From Daldinia sp. FL1419 (Eukaryota; Ascomycota; Sordariomycetes; Xylariales; Hypoxylaceae): a DNA stretch of 64,000 nt. Location of the stretch: NCBI GenBank assembly GCA_025201765.1, contig MU623472.1, positions 1 to 64,000 on the forward strand, in the 5' to 3' direction. A model generated the notes under the pieces. That model ran no database searches. It was not told where the DNA came from and saw only the letters and a list, made by a program, of their open reading frames with translations. The number at the start of each line of letters is the position of its first letter. Position 1 is the stretch's first letter. Of this stretch, positions 35,448 to 46,125 are shown one piece after another. The position numbers and the translations under genes were made by a program.

Positions 35448-38106
35448 ACATTCAAAGTTGCCGTCTCCAACAAGAGAAGCCAGCCAGCAAGAAGCCAGAA
35501 AAGGCCAGCAAAGGAATGCCCCGCGCCTTCAAACTACTTTCTCTTACTGAAGGGCAGGGATCTGCTGATCTACGTTAGTTCATTCGTGCCAGGTAATCGT
35601 AAAGTTATATGTATCGTAGTTATGTATTGTATAATACGTGCATAGGAAAAAGAAAAAGAAAAAGAAGGACTTACATGCTTAATGTAACTAATGTAACTAA
35701 TGTACGTATAATTATAGTTATTGTATAGGAGAGGTAAGGTTGTATTGCACATGTACTCTTCCAAGTTTGATCAAGTCGGAGGAGTGGCCTGAGGGAGTTT
35801 GAATAATAAAGACGGATAATCAAATCAACTTGAAGATTCGATATGAATAGATCCAAGGGATGATGAATCTGGGTTCATAATAGTATGGTCAACCGCGTGG
35901 GATGTTTCTAAAAAACGAATGATACTAATAAACAACACGAGGAAAAGGGGTGGGAAAGTTATTAGGTAGTCTCGGTCACACGCAAAAAAAAAGAAAAAAA
36001 AAGAGGTATGAGTCGGAACAGGTTAAACAAATTGATAAGAAGGGAAAGTTCCTAAACAAACTTGTCTGTCTTTGTTTCGGTTCTCTACCTACTTAACTTG
36101 CTTGCCTGTAGATCCCTTATTACCTTACCGCCTTAGACAAGAAAATAGAGACCCTCCGGACAGGCGTGTCTTAAGTCCGCTATCGCACCCGGCCAGTTCC
36201 AAGGGTGCTAAGCTAATAATACCCTCTCTTTGAATTAGGTAGGTAGGTAGGGGAGGTAGGGCAAGAAAAGGGAAAGGGGAACGTTTATCATTCAATACGC
36301 TGATGACGATATCTTACCTAGATCAACCCGTACATAAATAAGATAGAGGTATATCGATAGTATATCTGAGGTAGATATATCCGTTATTCTCATTAATAAA
36401 GGTACGGAGCGATACAAAGTTACTACTACCACTACCGAATCGGCATCTAGGCACAATTAGGATAGCGTCTTGGCAGATCTCACTGATAACGTGCGTATGT
36501 ACCTAATATAGGTAGGTACAATAATAACGATAATAATACAAGATAAGCCCATCCAATTCTTAGTGTATATCAACTAACTGCTTTAACCACCCATAACTAA
36601 CTTACCTATTAACATGTAACTAGGCATTTTGCAAGATGCGATACCTACGGGCGTACAATACACGTACCCAGCATACCAAACCTGTGCAACATAGATCATC
36701 CGATATAAACATATGACGCGACCTAAACATACATAAAAACTTACCTACCCATAACTACGCAATCGCAACGCCCGTTAAGCCATCACACATTACATGATAC
36801 ATAGAGTCGGCTCTAGGTTCGATACCAAAAACTCAAAACTAGATCGAGCTCCCCTTCGATCACGGGTCGGGCAGTGCAAATGTCACCAGCCCAAATGTCA
36901 CCAGCCCCCCTGGAGGGAACGAGCAGGGTGGTCATAGGTCATAGATGTGTCAGGCACATCCCCCCACTACGCCTTATTCGGCACGCTAACCCGTCTTCCG
37001 TCCGTCATGCTTACGCACTATCGATAGGTAGTTACCTCTTATTTACTACTTACATCTTTTATATGTGCCAGACCAGACCTCAGTCCAAACCCTCCCAAAT
37101 CCTCCCCTCTATCAATCAACTGACTTGGGGCTATTCCATCTCGTGTATACTGCTATACCCGCTGCACCTCCCTATACGGCATATAATGCAATAGTATTTC
37201 AGACATTCCGATTATTTTCCAATCATTTTCACAATAAATCAATCAAAAGCTATTGCATACGCTCAACCTTGAAACTTACAACAAGACAAGATGGACTAGG
37301 ACGACGTGCTCCTACTAAAGCCATAACTAACCATGCGGCGTGCACTAGGTACGAAAGAAGACGATATGTTACTAATAGCCAGTCACGCCGCCAAAACTAA
37401 TTATTAATCACTTCCATTAATGCTAGTCCTGATCTCACTTCTCCCATACCAAAGCTCATAAGCTGACAAGGTTATCAACCCCAGATGTAGCTCTACATGG
37501 CCGACCAAGACTGATTGAGTTGATTTCTTTAATTATAGATAGCAATGCTCTAGCATAGCTTTCTATTTTCCTGGTTAAATATTGGCCAACTTTAATGCCA
37601 CTCCGCGTCTCGTTACAAACACTCTCCAGAGCGAGCCTGGGCCACTAACGGTCGGTTCCACTTCGTAATAAGCCTAGAGGAACGACCTGAACTACCTGAC
37701 TTTTCGTACGTTCCCGTTTCTGGTTCGTCGTTTTGTTGTGCCGCCCAAGCTTATCCATGGCCCTCTTAATGGCTTGGGAAATCCCAGGGTATAAGTGAGC
37801 AAGGAATAGTATTCAAGCGCCCAATATAAGAGGCATGTAGCGCACCCAGCCGTAATAGGGGGCAAAAGTCGAACGGCCCAACATAACGGCACCTCCATTC
37901 TAGCCCTCATTCCATAAACGGCGTCTATCATAGATTCCTCTGCCTGGCAGAAAGAGTCTGACACTCTCGGGTTGGTACCTAAATTCAAGCCGCACAACCT
38001 GGTCGATGCGTGATTCGGGCAGGATGTCGTGGTGTGGAAGGTACGTGCCTCGACATATTCTACTCGAGTTAGCATTGACCTGCTGGAGGTGACTTAGGAA
38101 GGAGTA
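34984..38106. other. start of a 6-kb gene desert
   Basis: AT-rich DNA with the G21/C63 homopolymer pair, a direct repeat of TAATGTAAC at 35679-35703, and AGGTAGGTAGGTAGG at about 36237-36251. The 127-codon leftward frame at 37692-38075 shows no domain and is not called. No functional gene is seen. Confidence 0.4.
35290..35447. repeat. G21 and C63 homopolymer pair
   Basis: A run of 21 G (35290-35310) and a run of 63 C (35385-35447) are separated by 74 nt that is itself made of A-runs and C-runs. The two runs could pair as a hairpin or form quadruplex/i-motif structures. Such runs are also typical sites of sequencing or assembly error. Confidence 0.85.
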
Positions 38107-39037
38107 TCAATGAGAATCCATATTAAGTAGGCTATTGGGATCTTTTTGGTCGTGCAGTAAATTCTCGATCCTCATAACCTGGGCGTCGTAAAATGGAATA
38201 ATAGTGATGGATCCCAACGGAAAACCGTTTATAAAGCTGGGTTGCAAATCCTTATAAAGCTCCTCAATGATATGAATGCCGTAGTTGATTCGGAATATTG
38301 CTATTGTAGTTTTATCAGCGCTAAGTTCTCACAAACTTTGTTGGTGAGAAGCGTGGCTTGGGTTTGTGGTGCTTTAAGATATGAATCTAGTAGTCCTTTA
38401 TTGTAGTCGAGCCTTTGAGTAGTTTTATATCGTTTTGAAGGCGGGTTTCTTGATACGTCCGAGTTTTGCTAAACGTTGATTCGTTTTTCTAGGTTATTGA
38501 GTGGATGACCTCTATAGCCTCTTTTGCCAGGCCGCCTCGCTGGATCCTGTTCAACCATCCTTATCTGGCGGTTCAGAGCAGTTGCCCGTAATCAAATATC
38601 CCATATAATATCTTGCGTCTCCCCCTTGACTAAACTAAACTTAGCAACAATCCTCCTCGGGGTCTTCTAAGTTTTCTTGTCCACGATGTCTTCATTCTTG
38701 TTGGAATGTGTGTGGCTGGTATACAGGGATATAATACGCCCCACATCCGTGACCTTATATATCGTAGATATGCCCATCTATTCTCTAAGATAGACTTGAC
38801 AATACAAGTAACTTACCTCATACATGCGTTCTATTTCAACAATTCTCCCCACAGCATCACGTTTTGAATCTATGGGGTGATATTTGGTAGTCCCCTCCAT
38901 CTGTTGTCTATATTCCCTTTGCCAGTCTTATCAAACTAGCTTTCGTGATGTATAATTTTGTAATGAATGTGATGTTGGGCTATCTTTTATCGTAAAATAT
39001 CAAGTGCTTGAGCCGGGTATTCGCTCGATTTCACCAT
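38107..39037 (-). pseudogene. probable gene relic, unknown product
   Basis: Read leftwards, coding-like blocks occur in sequence. MVKSSEYPAQALDILR starts at 39037. A block around 38930-38817 (TKYHPIDSKRDAVGRIVEIE) ends in a perfect GTAAGT donor. A block from 38777 follows (MGISTIYKVTDVGRIISLY). A final 70-codon stretch ends at a TGA at 38109-38107 (for example LGSITIIPFYDAQVMRIENL). They are not in one frame and several stops intervene, so the gene is not intact. The first introns would be unusually short. The family is not recognised, and part of this could be chance in AT-rich DNA. Confidence 0.35.
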
Positions 39038-41541
39038 GTCGTATTCCTATGACCCGCCAGGGAGCCTCCTCCAAAAAAGAGTTTTCCATCCAGCACGTTT
39101 TGCTAGACGATGGCTTGCCGGCTATTTAAAATAGTGCTTAGACTGGGAAGTACTGGATTGACCTCTATATCTTTTAAGTTTGTATTTGGTCTATATTTCA
39201 AAGTTAGCGATGCTTCGGAAACACCAGCGTTGCAGGAAATCACTTCAACATACGCTGCGCTTGCTGTCTGTAACTACCTAGTTATAGCCCCGTGGCATTA
39301 ACAATCAACAAACAAACACACACGACCGGAGGTGAAAGCCTAAGACATGTGGGGAAAATCAATCTCGGAGCGATTCCACTCGGCCACAGCCTGAACGAAC
39401 ACTGAAATGTACTCAGTGATCTTGACGCCTGTACTATAGCTGACTAGTGCATGGGGATTATCTCCATGGACCTTCTAGGGGTCCAAAGTATTTGTTGCAA
39501 GCCGAGATGACTACGGCTGCTGACTGCTGGAGATTGACAACATAATAAATAAAATTTAGGGTGGGATCTAGGAAGTAAACACTAATGAGTGCTTGAACGA
39601 CGTTTGATAAAAGTATCATCTTGAAGACCATATTTGAGATAATAGATGTGGTTTAAAGTGTGGTTGTGGTTTGAAAGTAGAGTCGTAGGTAGCGTTTAGG
39701 AGTTTGAATATCACGTAGCTCATCTTCGCTATGGAACAAGTAATTAAGGCTTGAATAAAGTATGTAGAATAGAGAATCGAAAAGTAGAAAAAGATTTGAG
39801 GGATTGTTGAGTTGCGGAAGGGACAAATTGTAAGTAGTGACGATTGAAAAATGAAGGTTGGTAATCCCACACCTGTCACTTGAAATTATTGGCCGACATA
39901 ATAGGACGTGGGCCCTAGTTTAAGGGAGGAGGTGTGAATTTAAAGGTAATGTAAATAATTGTATGCCTTGGGTACCTAGGTATGTAGGTACCTATATGGT
40001 ATATAAGGTAACTACGTGGCATGACATCCGTATTCAAGTTAAGTCATGGACCCAACAAGGTTCCTAACAAGTAACTTACAGCTGGCTGCCTTGGTAATCC
40101 AAATGGAAATCGCATCAAGGTTGTGATGGAAGGTAACTTCCACGGTACAAGGAAAAACAAAGAGGCATGTAACCGCAAGTCCTATAAACTAACAACGTGA
40201 CCTTGATGTTGCTATGCTCAACACTCCTAATCCCCTAGCAAGTACCTCCCAACTTACTAATCTAACATCTAGTCCAACTGATATTACTACCTAGGTGTGC
40301 TTTAAGTATGAACCTTTCGGGATGGGATTTGCGTTTCAAGGTAGGCATTAGCTAGCTAGGTATAAAATATATTATTTAGTGGAAATAAAACCCCAAAGAT
40401 AATATTATAGAGTAAGGACTCATAGTATCACGCCATATAAAAGGTAGAATATGTTCAACATATACTTGTTTTACGTACGTCCTTATCTATGTAGGTAGAT
40501 AGTTTCTCATCTTAATAGACTTTTGGCGGTTCATCCTCTCTTTCGCTGATATTCAGGCGCATAATTGCTAATTAAAGGGGATTCAAATCGAATTTTCTTC
40601 AAGTCTTATAATAATGAGGGAGGCCATGGTGTCTTACAATAAGGTACATGCATGTTGATATGCGTGGATAATTAAAGAGTTATCATAAGGGGGAATATGC
40701 CGAAGGTACAAAGCCTCACAGTTTAGGGGCTTATAGGAGATAATCGATAGCATAGTCTATTGTTATAATCCTGACTCTATAGTAGATAGAGCTAGGCCCA
40801 ACACACTACAAGACTCTCTAGACATACATATGGGTTGTTGAACGTCATTCGATTCAGTATTAATGGAACTTAGTAGTTGTTACAAATCTATGTACTAGGC
40901 ACATACATTTCACATTTACACAGCAACAAGGTATACATGAACTGGTGTACTTATTTCAGTAGTAACCTAACGCGACTATAGGCTAGCGACTATTAAGCTT
41001 GCGGGGTGCACAAGGCAGGGTATACTCACCGAGATCTGACTTATTCAGAATGTAAAAGCAGTCGTAACAGAAACCATAAATCATTCGCATTTGCAAGAGC
41101 AAGGAACTTTCTTTTTTGATACCCTCGAACGCCGTCATAAAGCCCTCATAGTCTAGAAGTTTGATCCGCTTCAGGATGCCAGGGGTGTGCCCCAAGCATG
41201 AGAAGCTTCATACCATTTTCATCGACTGAAAAGCCCTCAGAGCCCACAGAAGGAAAAGCCGACTTGATGAAGAACTGATATGCCACGATGCAAATAGCAT
41301 CAGCACAGATGACTGTGCTTTCAGTTTGAAGCCCTCGAACCCTCAAGCCCTCAGAACCCACATGGAGGTTTCCCTCCGATCAAGCCCACAGGTATATCGC
41401 AGCTTTTTACTAAAAGCTTAGCCCTCAAAGCCCACAACTCTCAAGGAGTTTATAGTTTCGGAGAAGCCGACCAACCCACAAAGCCAACCGTCATGTGTGT
41501 CAAAGAACTCTGAGAACAGAGTCTAGTGCGGCTAGACCACT
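39038..41541. other. rest of the gene desert, 3' flank of NSR1
   Basis: AT-rich, with GGTACCTAGGTATGTAGGTACC at about 39970-39992 and other dispersed words. The last 300 bp before the NSR1 stop carry repeats of AGCCCTCARARCCCACA. Two short leftward frames at 40983-41361 overlap these repeats and are not called. Confidence 0.4.
41231..41436. repeat. repeated AAGCCCTCARARCCCACA word downstream of NSR1
   Basis: Near-identical copies lie at 41231-41248, 41345-41362 and 41420-41436, with partial copies at 41140-41147 and 41329-41340. All are in one orientation, in the presumed 3' flank of NSR1. Spacing is irregular. Confidence 0.6.
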
Positions 41542-43146
41542 TTAAAAAGTGGTCTTCTTGCCTTGGAACGACGCGCCACCTCGGCCACCAAAGCCCCCTC
41601 GTCCACCTCCACGACCACCAAAGCCGCCGCCGCCACCACCGCGACCGCCGAAACCACCACGTCCACCACCTCGGCCGCCGCCACGGCCACCACCGCCGCG
41701 ACCTCCAAAGCCGCCGCCGCCACGACCACCCGAGTTACCATCACGGGGCGGTCGCTGGCTGGCGAAGTCAAGACGGACGGCGCGGGCACTACGGCCCTCA
41801 CCAATGTAAGCACCATTCTTTGCGTTGAACACACTCTTGGCATCATCGACTGACTCGAAAGATACGTAACCGAAACCCTTGCGGTTGCCAGAATCACTAT
41901 GGGAATGTCAGCATTGAGGTATATAAAAGAAGAAGTACGTATCGAGATTACTTACGGGTCGGTAGGAAGTCGAACACTCTTGACTTCAGCAACTTCGCCG
42001 AAGAATGCAGTGACCATCTCCTCATCGACATCCCAAGGAAGGTTGCCGACGAATAGGGTGTCGCTCTCCGCGCTAACTACGTCGCCGTGCTGCTTGGCAC
42101 GATCGGCGGCACGAGCGTTGGGGGTAGCGTCTTCAGCGGGGCGGGGCTTGGAGGGGTCTAGTCGCATAGGACGGTTGTCGAGCTCAACACCGTTCATCTT
42201 CTCGCAAGCAGCCTGGGCATCCTCAGGGGTGGCGAAGTCGACGTATCCAAAGCCGCGAGACCGTTGCATGGCCTTGTCAGTAACGACACGAGCGTTGGTC
42301 AAGCCAGAGCACTCCTTGAAAGCATCGTAGAGTCTCTCATCATCTACACCCCAGCCAAGGTTTCCGACGAAGAGAACCGAGCTCTGCTCCTCAGAGCTCT
42401 CGTCTGTCTTGGTCTTCTTAACGGGAGCAGACTCTTCGTCCTCAGCCTTGCGCTTCTTGGGTTGCTCGGGCTTCTTCTCAACCTTAGCCTCTTCCTCGGC
42501 GCTAGAGTCATCCGAATCGTCGGAGTCTTCTTCGGCGTCGGAGTTGGAGGAATCAGAGTCGTCAGAGTCTTCGGCCGATGACTTGAATTCACGTTAGCGG
42601 GGTCTAATCGAGTATACTTGGGGATCAACATACCTCCTTCTTGGCCTTGGCCTTGGCTTTGTCGGCGGTAGGCTTAGCATCAGCGGCATCATCGCTGTCG
42701 TCACTCTCCTCGTCGGAATCGGACGAGTCCTCAGACTCGGACTCAGATTCAGACTCAGACTCAGACTTGGCAGCCTTAGCCTTGGCCTTTCCGTTGGTCT
42801 TGCCGTTGGCGACGGGCTTGGCGGCCTTGCCATTGGTCTTGGCCTTTGCGGCGGGCTTCTCCTCCTCAGACTCGGAAGCGGAGTCGTCAGAGTCGGAGTC
42901 CGAAGCAGAAGCAGAGTCGGATTCAGAGTCGTCGGAGCCAGAGTCAGACTCAGAGTCCTCAGATTCGGACTCGACCTTCTTCTTCTTCTTAAGGTCCTTC
43001 TTAGCCTTTACGGCCTTTGAGGCGACTTCCTTAGCAGTCTGCTTGGCCTTAGCCTTGGGGCTTTCGGCGGCCTTGGTAACACCAGCATTCTTGACGGCGC
43101 TGGAAGCCTTTGCGGCCTTGCCGTTTGCTTGCTTGACCTTGCCCAT
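41542..43146 (-). CDS. NSR1: nucleolin-like protein Nsr1/Gar2
   Basis: Exons 43146-42634, 42581-41956 and 41896-41542 (introns of 52 and 59 nt) give 497 residues. The start is the Met of MGKVKQANGKAAK; the frame is open further upstream, but that part is promoter-like. The N-terminal 230 residues alternate Lys/Ala-rich and Ser/Glu/Asp-rich blocks, the classic CK2-target region of nucleolins. RRM1 has LFVGNLGWG and RGFGYVDF; RRM2 has LFVGNLPWD and, across the second intron, KGFGYVSF. The C-terminus is an RGG/GGF tail ending QGKKTTF. The protein acts in the nucleolus in pre-rRNA processing and 40S biogenesis. The first acceptor is AAG. The promoter has RRPE-like motifs, as expected for a ribosome-biogenesis gene. 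Confidence 0.95.
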
Positions 43147-43320
43147 TGTTGTTGAACTTAGATATGAGTGAATGGGGGTTGAAGAGAGTAGGTCTTGAAG
43201 GAGTGAGTTTTTGGGGAATTGAAAAGAAGGAATTGATGAAAAGAAATTATCTGAGGAAGAAGGGTGGGAGCTGTATTTTATCCTGCAGAAATAAGGTCTA
43301 ACGGGTGTGGTTGGTAGCTC

Positions 43321-43364
43321 TGAAAAAATTTCAAGGGACCTAGGTCCCTCTCTAGAAAATTTCA
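43321..43364 (-). promoter_or_regulatory. two RRPE-like sites around a 16-bp palindrome
   Basis: TGAAAAAATTTCA (43321-43333) and GAAAATTTCA (43355-43364) resemble the ribosomal RNA processing element. Between them AGGGACCTAGGTCCCT (43334-43349) is a perfect palindrome. The block lies about 175-220 nt upstream of the NSR1 ATG. Confidence 0.55.
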
Positions 43365-43637
43365 TTCTGCCGGTGGGGCAGTGGTGGGCGGTAAGTCTTA
43401 GCGCGCTTGATAGCTTCTTGCTTGGTGTGTGATAGAACGGCCCACAAATCACATCCGTTCACACTAGTGTAATTCACGCAGCTAATTCACGGATAACTAC
43501 CTATACCACTGTACCTTTGTATTTTTGTACCCAGACCCAGATATATCTAAGTACTGTGTAGGTATCCACTGCAGGTGCCCGGGCAGCACTCCAATACTCA
43601 GGTACGTACCGAAACATCCAGCCACGACCTCGGAAAC

Positions 43638-43649
43638 CCAATCACGTGA
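43638..43649 (+). promoter_or_regulatory. CCAAT box fused to TCACGTGA E-box
   Basis: CCAATCACGTGA combines a CCAAT (HAP complex) core with the 8-bp palindrome bound by Cbf1/CPF1-type bHLH factors. It is 187 bp before the complex I subunit start, where HAP and E-box control of respiratory genes would make sense. Assignment is by motif only. Confidence 0.5.
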
Positions 43650-43835
43650 CTGTATTTTGTAGTGTATCGTATTGGAATTGCTGGATTACTGATTTGTTGG
43701 AAGCTCCATTACGAAATAACGGAGATTTGAGATTCAACCACACGCGACAAGTGTTGAATCACCACAGCTTAGAGCTCCCTCCCTAGCGACTACTCGATCG
43801 CGAAATTGAATTGCTCTGGTTTCTACGTAACCAAA

Positions 43836-44286
43836 ATGCCGACCCCCGAATCCGAAGCATTCCTGGCTAAGAAGCCGACCGTCCCTCCCACCTTCGACGG
43901 TGTCGACTACGAAGATAACAAGCGATTGAAGCAGGCGCAGGATGCCATCATCCGAGAGCAGTGGGTGCAGGTTATGATGGGACGACTGGTCCGAGAGGAG
44001 TTGAGCAAATGCTACTACCGCGAGGGTGTTAACCACCTGGAGAAGTGCGGCGCTCTACGAGGTTAGTGGGTTCTGTTACTGCTCTTGGAGGTCCTGTAGA
44101 TTTTGGCGGAAATTCCGACATCCAATCAATAAACTGGCTATATTCAATTTCGAAGAACGGGGGGTATGCGTTACTTGCGGTGGCTAGACTAACACGAGAA
44201 TAGAGAAATACCTCCAGATGCTCAAGGACCACAGGGTACGGGGTTACTTATTCGAGCAACAGAACTACATCTCCAAGAGTTCGTAG
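43836..44286 (+). CDS. nuo-12.3: NADH:ubiquinone oxidoreductase subunit NDUFB10 (12.3 kDa in Neurospora)
   Basis: Exons 43836-44061 and 44204-44286 (142-nt GTTAGT-TAG intron with a GACTAAC branch site) give 102 residues. The start MPTPESEAFLAKKPTVPPTF and the block AIIREQWVQVMMGRLVREEL are characteristic of this accessory subunit. CYYREGVNHLEKCG carries a pair of cysteines expected in the family. No cleavable presequence is expected. The protein belongs to the membrane arm of complex I on the intermembrane-space side. Exon 2 supplies EKYLQMLKDHRVRGYLFEQQ, matching the known C-terminus. It is divergent from NSR1. Confidence 0.95.
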
Positions 44287-44859
44287 ACAACGATAAATGA
44301 ATTACGTACGGAACCATTATGGTCGGGTACCTATCAATGACGTTGCGACCAAGATGCATGGGGTGCACGAGGACTGCTTTGGACGGAGCTCTTTACATGA
44401 GGATGTTATCCGGTGCGATGCGGACATTTGGTCCGCCCGCAATGACCCGTGTATTGTACATACCTTATTCAGCAGCAAATCCCAATATGAAGACGACATA
44501 AATCTCTTTTAATGACTTTATAAGCAACCGGAAGTAAATCAATAGGTTACTCGTACTTAAAAGCTTCATGTACCCGGATTATGAGGTATTCAGGTATATA
44601 ATTAGCTCATGCCTGTAAAGAGGTGGTTGAGGCTCTTGGGGTCTTATCCCTATCATAACCGGGTCCGTACCAACTTTGTAGCTGCCCGCTCTGCCGCTCC
44701 AATTGTATTGTATGTACATCGGCGAAAACTAACCTAAAGCTCCGACCCTGACAAAATTTCTGGAGCTTCGATAATTCGTACATTTGAATTCCCGTCCATA
44801 TATCCAACCAGCGCCTGCCGCACTCCCACTCCAAGTACCAGTAGCAGCAGTAAATCGCC
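44287..44859. other. intergenic, upstream of mL54
   Basis: 573 bp of unremarkable sequence. Short frames (for example a 71-codon one starting at 44297) have no recognisable content. Confidence 0.4.
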
Positions 44860-45596
44860 ATGATTTGCCAACGATGTCTTCAGCGAGCCTCGGCGCTCAG
44901 CTCGCGTGTCCCTCTCAGATCCCCGGCTCCGTTCCTACGGTCGTTCTCTAGCACAGTTGCGCGCCGAACCTCTTCTCCCGCTCCCGAACCACCTTCTTCG
45001 TCTGCAGGCGAATCCCCCGCGTTCAGCACGCCGCTGGCCGACGCCGCTACGGAGGAAAAGCCCGCGCTGTCGGCGTGTCCCGAGGGAACTATCTTGACGG
45101 GCCTCAATTTCTTCAAGAACCGCACAGACCCCGTTGCGCTCGCCGACGATGCGTATCCCCCGTGGCTGTGGAAGTGTCTAGATGTGCAGAAGAAGGCGGA
45201 CGAGGAGAATGACGACGATGCCGGTGATGAGTTTTGTAAGAATTCCTCTCTTTTCTACCCCATCGCCCTTACTTCCCTTAGCCCACCTGCATCCCATCGA
45301 GTACCCGAGATTCCAGACACCCCACTAACCACCCCTCAGCAAAATCCAAAAAACAACGACGTCTAGCCGCCAAGCGACAACGAGCTATGGAAGCCCGCCT
45401 CCTCGCCGAGGGCAACCTCGAAGCCCTCGCGCCCAAGATCCCGCTGCAGCACCAGAGTATCAACTTGCCCGCCAACGAGGAGGGCACGACGGAGGGCGCC
45501 GTCGCAGCGCAGCACGCGAGAGAGGATCTGCGCAAGGCTATGCGCAAGGAGAGGAGGGCCAAGATCAAGGAGAGCAACTACCTCAGGAGCATGTAA
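44860..45596 (+). CDS. MRPL37: mitochondrial large ribosomal subunit protein mL54 (yeast MRPL37)
   Basis: Exons 44860-45235 and 45340-45596 (104-nt GTAAGA-CAG intron, CTAAC branch) give 210 residues. Residues 1-40 form an Arg/Ser-rich, acid-free presequence (MICQRCLQRASALSSRVPLR). The mL54 core follows: CPEGTILTGLNFFKNRTDPV, then DDAYPPWLWKCLD. After the splice comes a basic helix (SKSKKQRRLAAKRQRAMEAR), and the protein ends REDLRKAMRKERRAKIKESN plus YLRSM, typical of the family. It is imported into the mitochondrial matrix and built into the 54S subunit. Confidence 0.93.
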
Positions 45597-46125
45597 AAAA
45601 TTTATGGTCTACGGTGCCATCTGGATTGTAACCGATCGACTCTACTTCGGAATGCCCTCGTCGAAAAAAAAAGAATGGGGGATGGGAAATACGACGAACG
45701 AGCTCGCTCACGCGGATGGCGGAGCTGAGTGCTGCGTCGCCTTTCTACCAGAGATGTACTATACGCAACTAGACCTGTATACAAATCAAGCATACCAAAG
45801 GACAGCCATGTATTTACCGTAGCCTACGATTTAGGATCGTGTACATGGAGACCTCATTGCTACAAGTATATCGCGATTGACGGGGATTAATTAAACTGAA
45901 TTAATCGAGTGTTTAGGCTACCTTGCCCATGTAGCACCAAGGGGTATCGTTCCAAACCATATCTACCTACCTAGTCTTACAATGCTATTTTCTTACCTAC
46001 CTATCCATTAGGTAGACATCAAGGTCTTTGAAAAAAAATAAAGCACCAGAAGAAACTCAAACCTAAACCGAATCTTTTCCTCTCCTATTTCATAACACAC
46101 GTCTCTATATCGTGTGTTTTGACCT
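45597..46125. other. spacer between convergent mL54 and TAF7 genes
   Basis: 529 bp containing TACCTACCTAG-type words at about 45963-46014. No gene is seen. Confidence 0.4.

Larger units (their letters stand above)
43147..43835. promoter_or_regulatory. divergent NSR1/NDUFB10 promoter region
   Basis: A 689-bp spacer between the two start codons. The NSR1 side has RRPE-like motifs around a 16-bp palindrome; the NDUFB10 side has CCAAT fused to an E-box. No coding sequence is seen. Confidence 0.55.

Noticed and set aside
36808..36840. tRNA-like GGTTCGATACC
   Set aside because: The flanks do not form a T-stem and no acceptor or anticodon arm can be built.
37692..38075. 127-codon minus-strand frame in the desert
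   Set aside because: No recognisable motif, no splice context, and Cys/Trp-rich composition typical of chance frames.
41262..41330. Box C/D snoRNA candidate (TTGATGAAG...CTGA) near NSR1
   Set aside because: C and D boxes are badly spaced, there is no terminal stem, and no convincing C'/D' pair.
41560..41750. Regular GGN-type repeats resembling an array
   Set aside because: They encode the RGG/GGF tail of NSR1; no spacer/repeat structure of a CRISPR kind exists.
42641..43171. Ser/Ala-rich plus-strand frame
   Set aside because: Antisense mirror of the repetitive NSR1 acidic region.
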